47,561 nt of DNA from Sphingobacteriales bacterium (GTDB taxonomy: Bacteria; Bacteroidota; Bacteroidia; Chitinophagales; Chitinophagaceae), in the NCBI GenBank assembly GCA_004144185.1, contig SEFP01000006.1, positions 1 to 47,561 of the forward strand, in the 5' to 3' direction. The position numbers were made by a program, and so were the translations under genes. Each line of letters begins with the position of its first letter. Position 1 is the stretch's first letter. This document shows positions 9,469 to 21,892 of this stretch, one piece after another. The notes below the pieces were generated by a model. That model did not search any database. It saw only the letters and a list, made by a program, of their open reading frames with translations, and was not told the DNA's origin.

Positions 9469-10436
9469 CAGCTGTCGTCGTCGTCTTCGTAACCGAGCAA
9501 GGACAGGACCTGTGTGCGCAGTCCCATTTTTTCGGCCTGATAAACCAGTGCATCTTCCCGCCCGTGAGTAATCCATACCTCGGGGGCGCCGACTTCCTGG
9601 AGGGTACGCAGCAGATCGGGCCAGTCGGCGTGGTCGGAGACAATCAGCGGGAGTTCCACCAGCTTCTGTTTGGCCCGTGCGCGTATCTGCATCCAGCCGC
9701 TGGCGGCGCAGGTCATAACATTAGGCAGGCTGCGGGACCATTTGTCGGCCAGTGCGGACGGGGGTGAGAAGACGATCTCTCCGCCCAAGGTTTTCTTGTC
9801 GGCTTCCGAGACGGGAATGACCGTGCCGAGGTCGTAGCCACGTTCGGCATAAAACTGGCACAGCTTGACCAGTGCACCATGTACATAAAAGGGTTTGTTA
9901 TAACCGAGGCTGCGCAGTTCCATCATCACCCGCTGGCATTTGCCGAGGGCGTAGACCCCGATGAGGTGGCATCTATCGGGAAAGAGCTGCAGGGAGGCCA
10001 GAAGTTTCTGCAATTCCTCCTGAATAGGCGGGTGGCGGAAGACGGGTAGCCCGAAGGTGGCCTCGGTCACAAATACATCGCAGGGAACGGGCCGGAACGG
10101 GGAACATGTTGGGTCGGCATGGCGTTTATAATCACCTGAAAAGACGATACGTGAGCCCCCGTGGTCGATTGCTGCCTGTGCGCTCCCGAGAATGTGTCCG
10201 GCGGGTTCCAGCGTGACACGGGTTTGCCCGATGCTTGTGGAGGTGCCGTAGGGGATGGGGTGCTGCTGCAGGGTGAAGTCTTTGCCGTACCGGATGGCCA
10301 TGATGGCCAAAGTTTCCGGCGTGGCGTAAACCTCGCCGTGTCCGCTGCGTGCGTGGTCGGCGTGTCCGTGGGTTACTACGGCACGCGGCACGGGGCGGAA
10401 GGGATCGATATAAAAATCTCCCGGTGCGCAATACAC
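9468..10436 (-). CDS. Ligase-associated MBL-fold DNA exonuclease (start uncertain)
   Basis: Metallo-beta-lactamase/beta-CASP-type nuclease related to the SNM1/Artemis group, found beside bacterial ATP-dependent ligases. The metal motif THGHADHARSGHG lies shortly after VYCAPGDFYIDPFRPV. Later motifs are VTLEPAGHILGSAQ, FSGDYKRH and a C-terminal SDHADW with ITHGR. It is translationally coupled to the ligase (TGATG overlap). The reported 5' end is the last in-frame GTG (10436). Family alignment from memory suggests 12-15 more residues upstream, and homologous-looking codons do continue to about 10490, but no ATG, GTG or TTG occurs there in frame. A non-standard start or a much longer leader to 10727 is possible. 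Confidence 0.85.
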   Translation of the reverse strand: MYCAPGDFYIDPFRPVPRAVVTHGHADHARSGHGEVYATPETLAIMAIRYGKDFTLQQHPIPYGTSTSIGQTRVTLEPAGHILGSAQAAIDHGGSRIVFSGDYKRHADPTCSPFRPVPCDVFVTEATFGLPVFRHPPIQEELQKLLASLQLFPDRCHLIGVYALGKCQRVMMELRSLGYNKPFYVHGALVKLCQFYAERGYDLGTVIPVSEADKKTLGGEIVFSPPSALADKWSRSLPNVMTCAASGWMQIRARAKQKLVELPLIVSDHADWPDLLRTLQEVGAPEVWITHGREDALVYQAEKMGLRTQVLSLLGYEDDDDS

Positions 10437-10526
10437 GCCTTCCGGGCGGATACTGATCCACTGACGTGGGGGGAGGGCGGCGTGCTGGCTGATGTGATTA
10501 AACTTTAATGAACAGGTGATGGGTTG

Positions 10527-12974
10527 ATGTTGAAAATTCCTGCTGCTGTCAGCTCCTGGTTCGTATCTTGTGGCTGGAAGATACGTCCGCACCAGAAAAG
10601 CATGGTCGAGGCGTTTGCCCGGCGGGAGTCTTGCTTGTTGATAGCGCCTACAGGAACGGGCAAGACCATGGCCGGGTTCCTTGCCAGTATCATTGATATT
10701 CAGAAAGAAGGCGGCAATGGGCTGCACACGCTGTATATTTCTCCCTTAAAAGCCCTGACCCACGACATTGAGCGGAACCTGTTGAAGCCCGTGCAGGACA
10801 TGGGGCTGGACATACGCATTGAAACGCGGACGGGGGATACGCCTTCGCATAAACGCATCCGGCAGCGCAAGAACCCGCCGCATATTCTTCTTACTACCCC
10901 GGAATCGCTTATGCTGATGCTCTCTTACCCGGATGCACCGGCTATCTTCGGGAACCTTAAGCTGGTGGTGATTGATGAAATACACAGTATTGCGCCGAGC
11001 AAACGGGGGGATTTTTTGGCACTTGCACTGGCCCGTCTGGCGAGCCTTGCGCCTGCGCACATTCGTTTCGGTCTATCCGCCACCGTGGCTGACCCTGCCG
11101 CCCTTGCGGCCTGGCTGGGGCCGGCAGGAGAGCCCGTTAAGGTGCTGGAGGTAACACCGAAGACCCTGCCTGAAATTGCGCTGCTTGAAACCAAAGCAAG
11201 GCTGCCTTATGGCGGTTTTATGGCCCGTTATGCGCTGCCGGAAATATATGCGGCCATTGCGAAAGCGCGGACCAGCATTGTGTTTGTGAATACCCGGTCT
11301 CAGTGCGAGCGTACCTTCCAGCTTTTATGGGAGGCGAATACGGAGGCGTTGCCTATTGCCATTTACCATGGGTCTCTTACCAAGGAACAGCGCCGCAAGA
11401 CCGAGGCGATGATGGCGGAAGGCAAATTGCGGGCCATTGTGGCGACGGCCGCGCTGGAACTGGGGATTGACTGGGGGGACGTTGACCTTGTGATTAACAT
11501 TGGCGCCCCGAAGGGGGTGAGCCGTCTGCTGCAGCGCGTGGGACGGTCTAACCACCGCATGGACGAGCCCAGCCAGGCCCTGCTGGTGCCTGCGAACCAC
11601 TTTGAGGTGCTGGAGTGCCAGAGTGCCCTGCAGGCTATCCGGCAGGGTAAGCTTGACGGTGACCCCCTGCTGCCGGGAGGGCTGGATGTGGTGGTGCAAT
11701 TCATTATTAACTGCGCATGCAGCGGGCCGGTGTTTCCGGATGATATCTATATGGAAGTTATAAAAGCGACCCCGTATGCCGGATTGAGTTTGGGCATGTT
11801 TGAGTTGTTGTTCGGTTTTGCGGTGGACGGCGGGTATGTGCTTAAAAATTATGACCGCTACGCGCGCCTGGTACAGAACGAAGCGGGCGCTTACGTGATT
11901 GCCAGCCGGGGCATAGCATCGCGTCACCGGATGAACATTGGGGTCATTACCGATGCGGCGCGTCTCTCCGTTAAGCGCATTACGGTGAATGGCCGCAGTA
12001 TGGGGGTTATTGGGCAGGTGGAGGAAAGCTTTGCCCAAGGCCTTGTGCCCGGCGATACGTTCTTGTTTGCCGGAGAGGTGCTGGAGTTTGTGCGGGTGAA
12101 GGATATGTTTTTGGAGGCCCGGCGTGCCAAGGCCAAGCAACCGAAAATACCCTCTTATGCCGGCAGCAATATGCCTCTCTCCACCTTTCTGGCCGAGGGT
12201 GTCCGGCGGTTGGTGCAGTCTCCGCACGAGTGGAAACATTTGCCGGCGAGCGTGCGGGACTGGCTGAGTTTGCAAAGTGAATTTTCCCGTCTGCCGGATA
12301 CGAGTGGTTTGCTGGTCGAACATTTTGAGTTCCAGAAGCGTTGGATGACCATGATTTATACGTTTGAAGGCCGCCGCGCGAACCAGACCCTTGGCATGCT
12401 TGTTACGCGCCGTATGGAACGCCTGCGTCTCAAACCGTTAGGGTTCAGTATTACCGATTATGCGATTTCGATTGTGGGGCTGGAGCGGATGACCCCTGAC
12501 CAGTGCCGTGAATTGCTGAGCCCTGATATTTTGATAGATGACCTTGAGGCGTGGCTTATGGAGTCTCCTATGCTCAAGCGATCCTTCCGCCGCGTTGCGA
12601 TGGTGAGCGGGATTGCAGAGCAGCGTCACGGAGGGACGCGTAAAACCATGAAGCAGCTTACGTTCTCCACCGACCTTGTTTATGACGTTCTGCGACGCCA
12701 CGAGCCTGACCATATTCTGCTTAAAGTGGCGCGTGACGATGCTGAACGTGAGCTGCTTGACGTTGAACGCCTATCCGAGTTTCTTATCCGGGTTCATGAC
12801 CATATCGACTTCAGCCTGCTTGACCGGCCATCTCCGATGGCGATTCCGATTCTGTTCGATGTGAGGCGTGAAGCCATTGCGGGTGAGGGGCTGGAGCATC
12901 TCCTACATCAAAATGAATTACAAACGGAAGCCGAGAACCTGATGGAAGATGTTCGCGATGCTGTTGGCGCGTAA
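10527..12974 (+). CDS. Ligase-associated DEXH-box DNA helicase (Lhr-like)
   Basis: Superfamily 2 helicase of 815 aa, the Lhr-core-like partner of the ligase cluster. Motif I is APTGTGKT near residue 40, motif II is DEIH near 152, and motif III is SAT in FGLSATVAD. The helicase C half has VGRSNHRMDEP (motif VI region), ELGIDWGDVDLVINIGAPK (motif V) and a long C-terminal domain typical of Lhr. An AGGTGA ribosome-binding site 8 nt ahead supports the ATG at 10527 over the TTG directly before it. The gene is divergent from the exonuclease and overlaps the phosphoesterase gene. Its presumed role is strand unwinding or branch processing during damage repair; the substrate is not established by sequence. 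Confidence 0.93.
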   Translation: MLKIPAAVSSWFVSCGWKIRPHQKSMVEAFARRESCLLIAPTGTGKTMAGFLASIIDIQKEGGNGLHTLYISPLKALTHDIERNLLKPVQDMGLDIRIETRTGDTPSHKRIRQRKNPPHILLTTPESLMLMLSYPDAPAIFGNLKLVVIDEIHSIAPSKRGDFLALALARLASLAPAHIRFGLSATVADPAALAAWLGPAGEPVKVLEVTPKTLPEIALLETKARLPYGGFMARYALPEIYAAIAKARTSIVFVNTRSQCERTFQLLWEANTEALPIAIYHGSLTKEQRRKTEAMMAEGKLRAIVATAALELGIDWGDVDLVINIGAPKGVSRLLQRVGRSNHRMDEPSQALLVPANHFEVLECQSALQAIRQGKLDGDPLLPGGLDVVVQFIINCACSGPVFPDDIYMEVIKATPYAGLSLGMFELLFGFAVDGGYVLKNYDRYARLVQNEAGAYVIASRGIASRHRMNIGVITDAARLSVKRITVNGRSMGVIGQVEESFAQGLVPGDTFLFAGEVLEFVRVKDMFLEARRAKAKQPKIPSYAGSNMPLSTFLAEGVRRLVQSPHEWKHLPASVRDWLSLQSEFSRLPDTSGLLVEHFEFQKRWMTMIYTFEGRRANQTLGMLVTRRMERLRLKPLGFSITDYAISIVGLERMTPDQCRELLSPDILIDDLEAWLMESPMLKRSFRRVAMVSGIAEQRHGGTRKTMKQLTFSTDLVYDVLRRHEPDHILLKVARDDAERELLDVERLSEFLIRVHDHIDFSLLDRPSPMAIPILFDVRREAIAGEGLEHLLHQNELQTEAENLMEDVRDAVGA

Positions 12975-13632
12975 CATCCGTGAGGTTACATTCGGTGGGG
13001 AACGGCTTTGGCTGGACCCTGCGGCGGCGCTTTATCTTCCTGATTATAAGACTTTGATAGTCTCTGATCTTCATCTGGAAAAAGGCAGTTTTCTGAGCCA
13101 GACCGGTGCACCGGTACCGTTGTACGATACGCTTGATACCCTGTTGCAGCTTAATGTGCTGCTTGAACATTACCAGCCGGAGAAAGTGGTTCTGCTGGGA
13201 GATAGTTTCCATGACCATAAGGCCTTGCAGCGGTTGCCGGAGATGGAGCGCCAGATTTTGGTGGCCATGGTAGGAACGGTAAAGACCTGGTGGTGGGTTG
13301 CCGGAAACCACGATGCGGAGCTTGATCTCGACCTGCCCGGCACTGTATGTGATTTTCTGCAGATTGGTCAGTTGTCATTTTCCCATGAACCGGTTGCGTG
13401 TACCGGCTCCCTGGTGGTGGGTCACTTTCATCCTAAAACAGTGAGCCGTATTGGCGGCCATAAAGTTAAAGGGAAGGTGTTTATGTTGAATGATATGCTT
13501 ATGATACTCCCGGCCTTTGGGAGTTATACGGGTGGGCTGCTGACGTCGGACCCCGTGTTTGCACAGTATTTTAAGATGCCGCCGGTGCAGTACCTTATTT
13601 TAAAGGAGAAAATATGGAAGATGCCGGGCTGA
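12958..13632 (+). CDS. pdeM: Ligase-associated DNA damage response endonuclease PdeM-like phosphoesterase
   Basis: Calcineurin-like metallophosphoesterase (224 aa). The five metal motifs are in order: VSDLHLEKG near residue 36, LLGDSFHDH near 80, AGNHDAEL near 120, SHEP near 143 and VGHFHPK near 153. PdeM homologues are annotated as ligase-associated endonucleases. The ATG at 12958 is preferred over 12949 because GGAAG sits 9 nt upstream of it; this start gives a 17-nt overlap with the helicase gene, so the two are translationally coupled. C-terminal residues include LPAFGSYTGG, also typical. With ligase, exonuclease and helicase it completes the four-gene set. Confidence 0.9.
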   Translation: MLLARNIREVTFGGERLWLDPAAALYLPDYKTLIVSDLHLEKGSFLSQTGAPVPLYDTLDTLLQLNVLLEHYQPEKVVLLGDSFHDHKALQRLPEMERQILVAMVGTVKTWWWVAGNHDAELDLDLPGTVCDFLQIGQLSFSHEPVACTGSLVVGHFHPKTVSRIGGHKVKGKVFMLNDMLMILPAFGSYTGGLLTSDPVFAQYFKMPPVQYLILKEKIWKMPG

Positions 13633-13755
13633 AGCGGGGAGCCGGTTTTGGCTTATATTAAGCCCGTGCGCATTGGGTTTTGTAGTCGTATGTGTAATGC
13701 CAAAAACATTTTATAAGAGATGGATTTTTATATGCCCCACGGGAGTGTGTTATAA

Positions 13756-14841
13756 ATGGGATGTATGGACCGGTGCCCAATTCGTAAAATTATTCACGTT
13801 GATATGGATGCCTTTTATGCTTCGGTTGAGCAGCGCGACAACCCCGAGCTTAAAGGCAAACCTGTGGCAGTTGGATACCCCATGAAACGTGGGGTAGTTG
13901 CTGCCGCCAGTTATGAAGCCCGTGTGTATGGTGTACGTTCGGCCATGCCATCGGTAACAGCCCTGCGCCTGTGCAAGGAACTGATATTTGTGCCGCCGCG
14001 GTTTGATGCTTACAAGGCAGTATCTCGGCAAATACGCGAAATTTTTGGAGAGTTTACGGCGTTGATTGAGCCGTTGTCTCTGGACGAGGCCTACCTTGAC
14101 GTAACGACGAACCTGCGTGGCATAGCTACGGCCGCCGAAACGGCTGCAATGATACGGCAACGTATATTTGAGGAAACGGGGCTGACGGCATCGGCAGGGA
14201 TTTCGTATAACAAGTTTCTTGCCAAGTTAGCTTCCGACATGCGCAAGCCCAATGGCCAATTTGTGATTCCGCCCGAACGTGGTGCTGCCTTTATTGAAGC
14301 GCTGGAGGTGAAGAAATTCCATGGTGTGGGGCCAGTTACCGCAGCCAAACTTAATGCGCTTGGTATTGTAACGGGGAAAGACCTGAGGGAAAAACCGATG
14401 ATGTTTTTGGAGCAGCACTTCGGGAAAAGCGGTGAATGGTTTTATATGATTGCGCGCGGTGAGGACCATCGGCCTGTGGAGCCGAACCGTGTGCGTAAAT
14501 CGTCGGGCTCGGAGACCACTTTTTTAACAGACCTTATGGATAATGATGCCATTGAGGCGGGTGTAGTGAATATGGCGGATGACGTGTGGACATGGTGCGA
14601 GAAGGTAAACATGTATGGTTACACCGTAACGGTGAAGGTGAAATTTGCAGATTTCAGGATAATAACCCGGAGCCATACGGTTCAGCACTGTGTGGATTCG
14701 AGGGATATGTTGCGAGATGTGGCCGTTGGACTGGTACGTTCGGTATTACCTGTAAGCGTTGGAGTGAGACTTGTGGGAGTGACGGTTTCCAAGTTTGATG
14801 ACTGGATGGGTGCCCAGCTTAACCTGCCGTTGGAGAGTTAG
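13756..14841 (+). CDS. dinB: DNA polymerase IV
   Basis: Y-family translesion polymerase (361 aa, usual length 350-400). Catalytic motifs: IIHVDMDAFYASVEQRDNP near residue 12 with the metal-binding Asp, SYEARVYGVRSAMP (fingers), PLSLDEAYLDVT with the Asp-Glu pair near 105, ASAGISYNKFLAKLASDMRKPNG near 140-165, and the HhH region FHGVGPVTAAKLNALGI. The little-finger domain is complete, but no clear C-terminal beta-clamp motif of the QxxLxLF type is obvious beyond QLNLPLES at the very end, which fits it loosely. The gene follows PdeM by 123 nt. No alphaproteobacterial LexA box (GTTC-N7-GTTC) is seen upstream. Confidence 0.94.
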   Translation: MGCMDRCPIRKIIHVDMDAFYASVEQRDNPELKGKPVAVGYPMKRGVVAAASYEARVYGVRSAMPSVTALRLCKELIFVPPRFDAYKAVSRQIREIFGEFTALIEPLSLDEAYLDVTTNLRGIATAAETAAMIRQRIFEETGLTASAGISYNKFLAKLASDMRKPNGQFVIPPERGAAFIEALEVKKFHGVGPVTAAKLNALGIVTGKDLREKPMMFLEQHFGKSGEWFYMIARGEDHRPVEPNRVRKSSGSETTFLTDLMDNDAIEAGVVNMADDVWTWCEKVNMYGYTVTVKVKFADFRIITRSHTVQHCVDSRDMLRDVAVGLVRSVLPVSVGVRLVGVTVSKFDDWMGAQLNLPLES

Positions 14842-14852
14842 ATCGGATAATA

Positions 14853-18954
<4,102 letters not shown>

Positions 18955-20283
18955 TTACTGGTCTCCGGTTGGGGTGGTGAGGCGTATTACAGTGGCCTTG
19001 GCGTGAAGCTGGCGTTGCAGGGTATTCAGTCGCTGCTCCTGTGCCTCGGCCAGCGTGCGTTGGGCATTGAGGATCTCGAGGAAGGAAAAGCGTCCACGCT
19101 CGTAGCCCTGGCGGGAGAGTTTTAGGGCTTCCTGTGCCGAGGGAATGATGCTGTTTTGGAGTTCGGTGGCTTCGGCGTAGGCGGTCTGCCAGTCGAGCCA
19201 TGCTTCGTGCAGAGCTTGCTCTGCATCCAGGCGCGCTTGCCGGGCATTCTGTTCGGCTTGAATGACTTCTGATGAGGCCCGGGCGATATTGCCGGCATTG
19301 CGGTTGAAGACGGGGATGGGCATAGACATGCCTGCGACCATTGCCTGATGGCCGGTTTCGCGGAAGTCTCGTACTCCTACACTAAATGATGGATCGGGTA
19401 TGTTTTGGGATTTCTCCAGTTGGAGGGCATTTGTTCTGGCGAGGAGGAGGTCTTCGTAGCGTTGGATGTTAGGGGTGTTGGAAAGTCTGGACTGGTACAC
19501 ATCCAAGGATTCGGGGGAGGTTGAGGATGTGAGTACGGCAGATTCCAGGTTATCCGTAAGGGAATGACTGCCCCAGTAGGATGCGAGTTTGCGTTTTGCC
19601 AGTTGAAGGTCTCGCTGACATTTTTGATGCTCTAGACGGGCGGTGGCAAGGGCGATATCTGCCTGGCTTTGATAGATGAGGGGGTCTCTTGCCGCACTAA
19701 CACGCTGGCTTACATTGGCGAGTACGTCTGCGGCGAGGTTGTTGCGCTCGACGGCGAGTTTCAGCTTTTCATCCGCAACAAGGACATTCCCGTAAGCGAT
19801 GGTAACATCGCGGATGAGATCCAGTTTTGCGGCCTGCATATCCTTTTGTATGGCTTGGCGTTCGGCTCCGGCAAGGTTGCGACGAGAGATACGCTTGCCA
19901 CCTAGCTCCACCTTTTGGGAAAGGCTATAGGTGTACTCGGCGGCGTTGGCGCCACGGTAATCTCCGCTGCCAGCTATGTTTTCGGCTTCGAATCCGATTT
20001 CGGGATTAGCGAAAGACCCGGCTTGGAGCTCGTTTCCCTCAGCCGCTGAAAGAACTGCCTTTGAGGAGGCAATAATGGGGGCCCTTTGCAGGGCTTGATT
20101 GATGGCTGTTTGGAGGCTGAGCGTGGAGCTGGGCTGTGCCCATGCAGGTAACCCTAGGAATAACACCAGCATGAAGGGTACAAAATATAAAATGAGTATA
20201 TTAAATTCTTCACGCGTGGGATCCATGCTGGGCATGGCTGATGTTTCAGGATCAGGCCAGAATATAGGTTTAATGCTCTCCAT
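18955..20283 (-). CDS. czcC: Outer membrane efflux protein, CzcC family
   Basis: TolC-like outer membrane factor (442 aa from the chosen start). After a signal region (hydrophobic LILYFVPFMLVLFLGLPAWA, cleavage likely after AWA-Q) it shows the family beginning LSLQTAINQALQRAPIIASSKAVL. The rest is long helical repeats with coiled-coil character, for example NPEIGFEAENI near the first repeat and DPSFSVGVRDFRETGH in the second. The ATG at 20283 is preferred because AAGG lies about 8 nt upstream; ATGs at 20310, 20235, 20226 and 20172 are alternatives, and only the length of the leader differs. The stop abuts the czcB start. Confidence 0.88.
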   Translation of the reverse strand: MESIKPIFWPDPETSAMPSMDPTREEFNILILYFVPFMLVLFLGLPAWAQPSSTLSLQTAINQALQRAPIIASSKAVLSAAEGNELQAGSFANPEIGFEAENIAGSGDYRGANAAEYTYSLSQKVELGGKRISRRNLAGAERQAIQKDMQAAKLDLIRDVTIAYGNVLVADEKLKLAVERNNLAADVLANVSQRVSAARDPLIYQSQADIALATARLEHQKCQRDLQLAKRKLASYWGSHSLTDNLESAVLTSSTSPESLDVYQSRLSNTPNIQRYEDLLLARTNALQLEKSQNIPDPSFSVGVRDFRETGHQAMVAGMSMPIPVFNRNAGNIARASSEVIQAEQNARQARLDAEQALHEAWLDWQTAYAEATELQNSIIPSAQEALKLSRQGYERGRFSFLEILNAQRTLAEAQEQRLNTLQRQLHAKATVIRLTTPTGDQ

Positions 20284-20428
20284 GGTGGAGCCTTTCGATT
20301 GAAGTGCCATTTTGTATAGTGATGGCTGAAGCCTGGTCGTTTGGTAAGTAGATGGGGGAAACGGCTGGCTATGGCTGTATGTGATCAACAGCCGTTTTTG
20401 GCGCGAGCGCGTTTGGGCAGATGGGCGG

Positions 20429-20755
20429 TTAGGCGCGGGGAGGTTGGTCCAGAACGGTATAAAGGCTTAGGCTGATGTTATCATCGGTGCTTGGGATACG
20501 GCCTTGGGAAAGGCAAGGCGAATTAAAAGCGCTGGCAACGGTTTGGGGGAGGTTGTGAGGTGCAATGTGGCAGTGAATGCCGCATTGGTGCTGCGCTGTA
20601 TCTTGTGAGTGGGACTGGGAGTCGTGCGCATCAATTGAATTGTGTGTGGATGCTTGGGTAGCTTCAGACATGCAATTGTCCTCGGCGGAGCATACCGACA
20701 TGAAGCCTGCCATAAGGATGGCAAACATAGCTAGTAGGGTGCTTGTGCGCTTCAT
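20429..20755 (-). CDS. CzcI-like small periplasmic metal-resistance protein
   Basis: A 108-aa exported protein at the head of the czcCBA operon, same strand, 145 nt upstream. A signal peptide is evident (MKRTSTLLAMFAILMAGFMSVCSA). The mature part is rich in His, Cys, Asp and Ser: HNSIDAHDSQSHSQDTAQHQ followed by CGIHCHIAPH. It ends DQPPRA, resembling the C-terminal P-P-R-A of CzcI/DUF2946-type proteins. CzcI is described as a regulator or accessory of the Czc system in Cupriavidus; the order czcI-C-B-A here matches. The His/Cys cluster suggests direct metal binding, but that is an inference from composition. Confidence in the gene is high, in the family moderate. Confidence 0.65.
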   Translation of the reverse strand: MKRTSTLLAMFAILMAGFMSVCSAEDNCMSEATQASTHNSIDAHDSQSHSQDTAQHQCGIHCHIAPHNLPQTVASAFNSPCLSQGRIPSTDDNISLSLYTVLDQPPRA

Positions 20756-21015
20756 GATTGAACACTAACGATTTTCATGTTTTCCGGCAAGTATTACTGA
20801 GGGAGGCTGAGGATTGCCGGTGTTGTTATAGTTGCGAGCGATAATGCCCGCTTGGACGAAAGGTTGAGGCTTAATTGTTTGATAACCGCTGGGGAAAGAT
20901 TGGCGTGGGGGTGATATTGCGCTCGTTAGATATTCAACAATTCAAAGGATAAGTGGTCAATAGAGCTTCTAAATGTTAAAAAGATGTCATTCATAAACGA
21001 AGCGGATTTACTTAT

Positions 21016-21888
21016 ATGTTGTACCAAGGGCAAGATGCCATTCAGGAGTTTCAAACGAGAATGCGGTTTCTCAAGAATTCCCGGCTTTATTGGTGTGCGT
21101 TGATTATTGAATGGACCAATGTAGAGACTGCGCCATGGGTTAGTGATGGAATGCTTGCAGCGCATATAATGCATGAGCTTCAGAAATCTCTGGCTACTGA
21201 AGAGCATAAAGCACGGCTGCTTGTATTGCCTTCCGGAGATATTGTAGTGTTGGGAGAAGCCATCACGAATGCCGCATACAGGCGTATGAAACTTACGATG
21301 GAAAGTTTGACTGCCGGAATGGCCACAGGCACTGAATTAATGTGCGACGCCTATGATCTGAGCGTGGATTGGGATGCGTTCCTGGAGAAATGCCGGGATA
21401 TTTACAGCCGGTTGGGACGATTGCAGCAGCCAGCCAGACAATTTGATAAAATGGCATTGCTGAAGCGGCTGGAAGGCCAGATGGCCGCTGCAGGCGCTAT
21501 GATGAAAGAGCGGTTAATGAAGCCAGCCGTCTTGAATCTTTTATTTGTGGAAGATGAGCCGACGATTCGGCAACTGCTGAATAACCTACTTGCCACGAGT
21601 GGCCATAGTTTGAGTTTTGCAGCTAATAGTGAAGATGCTGTTCGGGCATACATACGCAAACCTCCGCATATAGTGTTTCTGGATATCAATCTGCCGGATG
21701 TTTCGGGGCTTGAGCTTTTGGAACTGATAGGAAAGTATGATCCTAAAGCGCATGCGGTAATGCTGACGTCGAGCGGGGCCCAAGAAAAGGTTAAAACAGC
21801 CGTACAGCAGGGGGTAAAAGGGTATATTGTGAAACCCTTCAGTCGCCAGAAGCTAGCGGAATGCATTGACCGTTACTATGGGCGTTAA
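21016..21888 (+). CDS. Response regulator with N-terminal domain of unknown type
   Basis: A 290-aa cytoplasmic protein. Residues about 175-290 are a complete receiver domain: LFVEDEPTIRQ with the acidic pair, VFLDINLPDVSG with the phosphoacceptor Asp, VMLTSSG with the Thr/Ser switch, and GYIVKPFS with the conserved Lys. No DNA-binding or catalytic output domain follows; the receiver is at the C-terminus. The first 175 residues (YQGQDAIQEFQTRMRF, RLLVLPSGDIVVLG, SVDWDAFLEKCRDIYSRLG) do not match a family I know. The layout suggests a phosphorelay intermediate. It ends 4 nt before the convergent binding-protein gene and may partner the hybrid kinase nearby. Confidence 0.82.
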   Translation: MLYQGQDAIQEFQTRMRFLKNSRLYWCALIIEWTNVETAPWVSDGMLAAHIMHELQKSLATEEHKARLLVLPSGDIVVLGEAITNAAYRRMKLTMESLTAGMATGTELMCDAYDLSVDWDAFLEKCRDIYSRLGRLQQPARQFDKMALLKRLEGQMAAAGAMMKERLMKPAVLNLLFVEDEPTIRQLLNNLLATSGHSLSFAANSEDAVRAYIRKPPHIVFLDINLPDVSGLELLELIGKYDPKAHAVMLTSSGAQEKVKTAVQQGVKGYIVKPFSRQKLAECIDRYYGR

Positions 21889-21892
21889 CCTT

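Noticed and set aside
11325-12323. 332-codon open frame antisense to the helicase
   Set aside because: His/Arg/Gln-rich shadow; the helicase motifs on the plus strand are complete.
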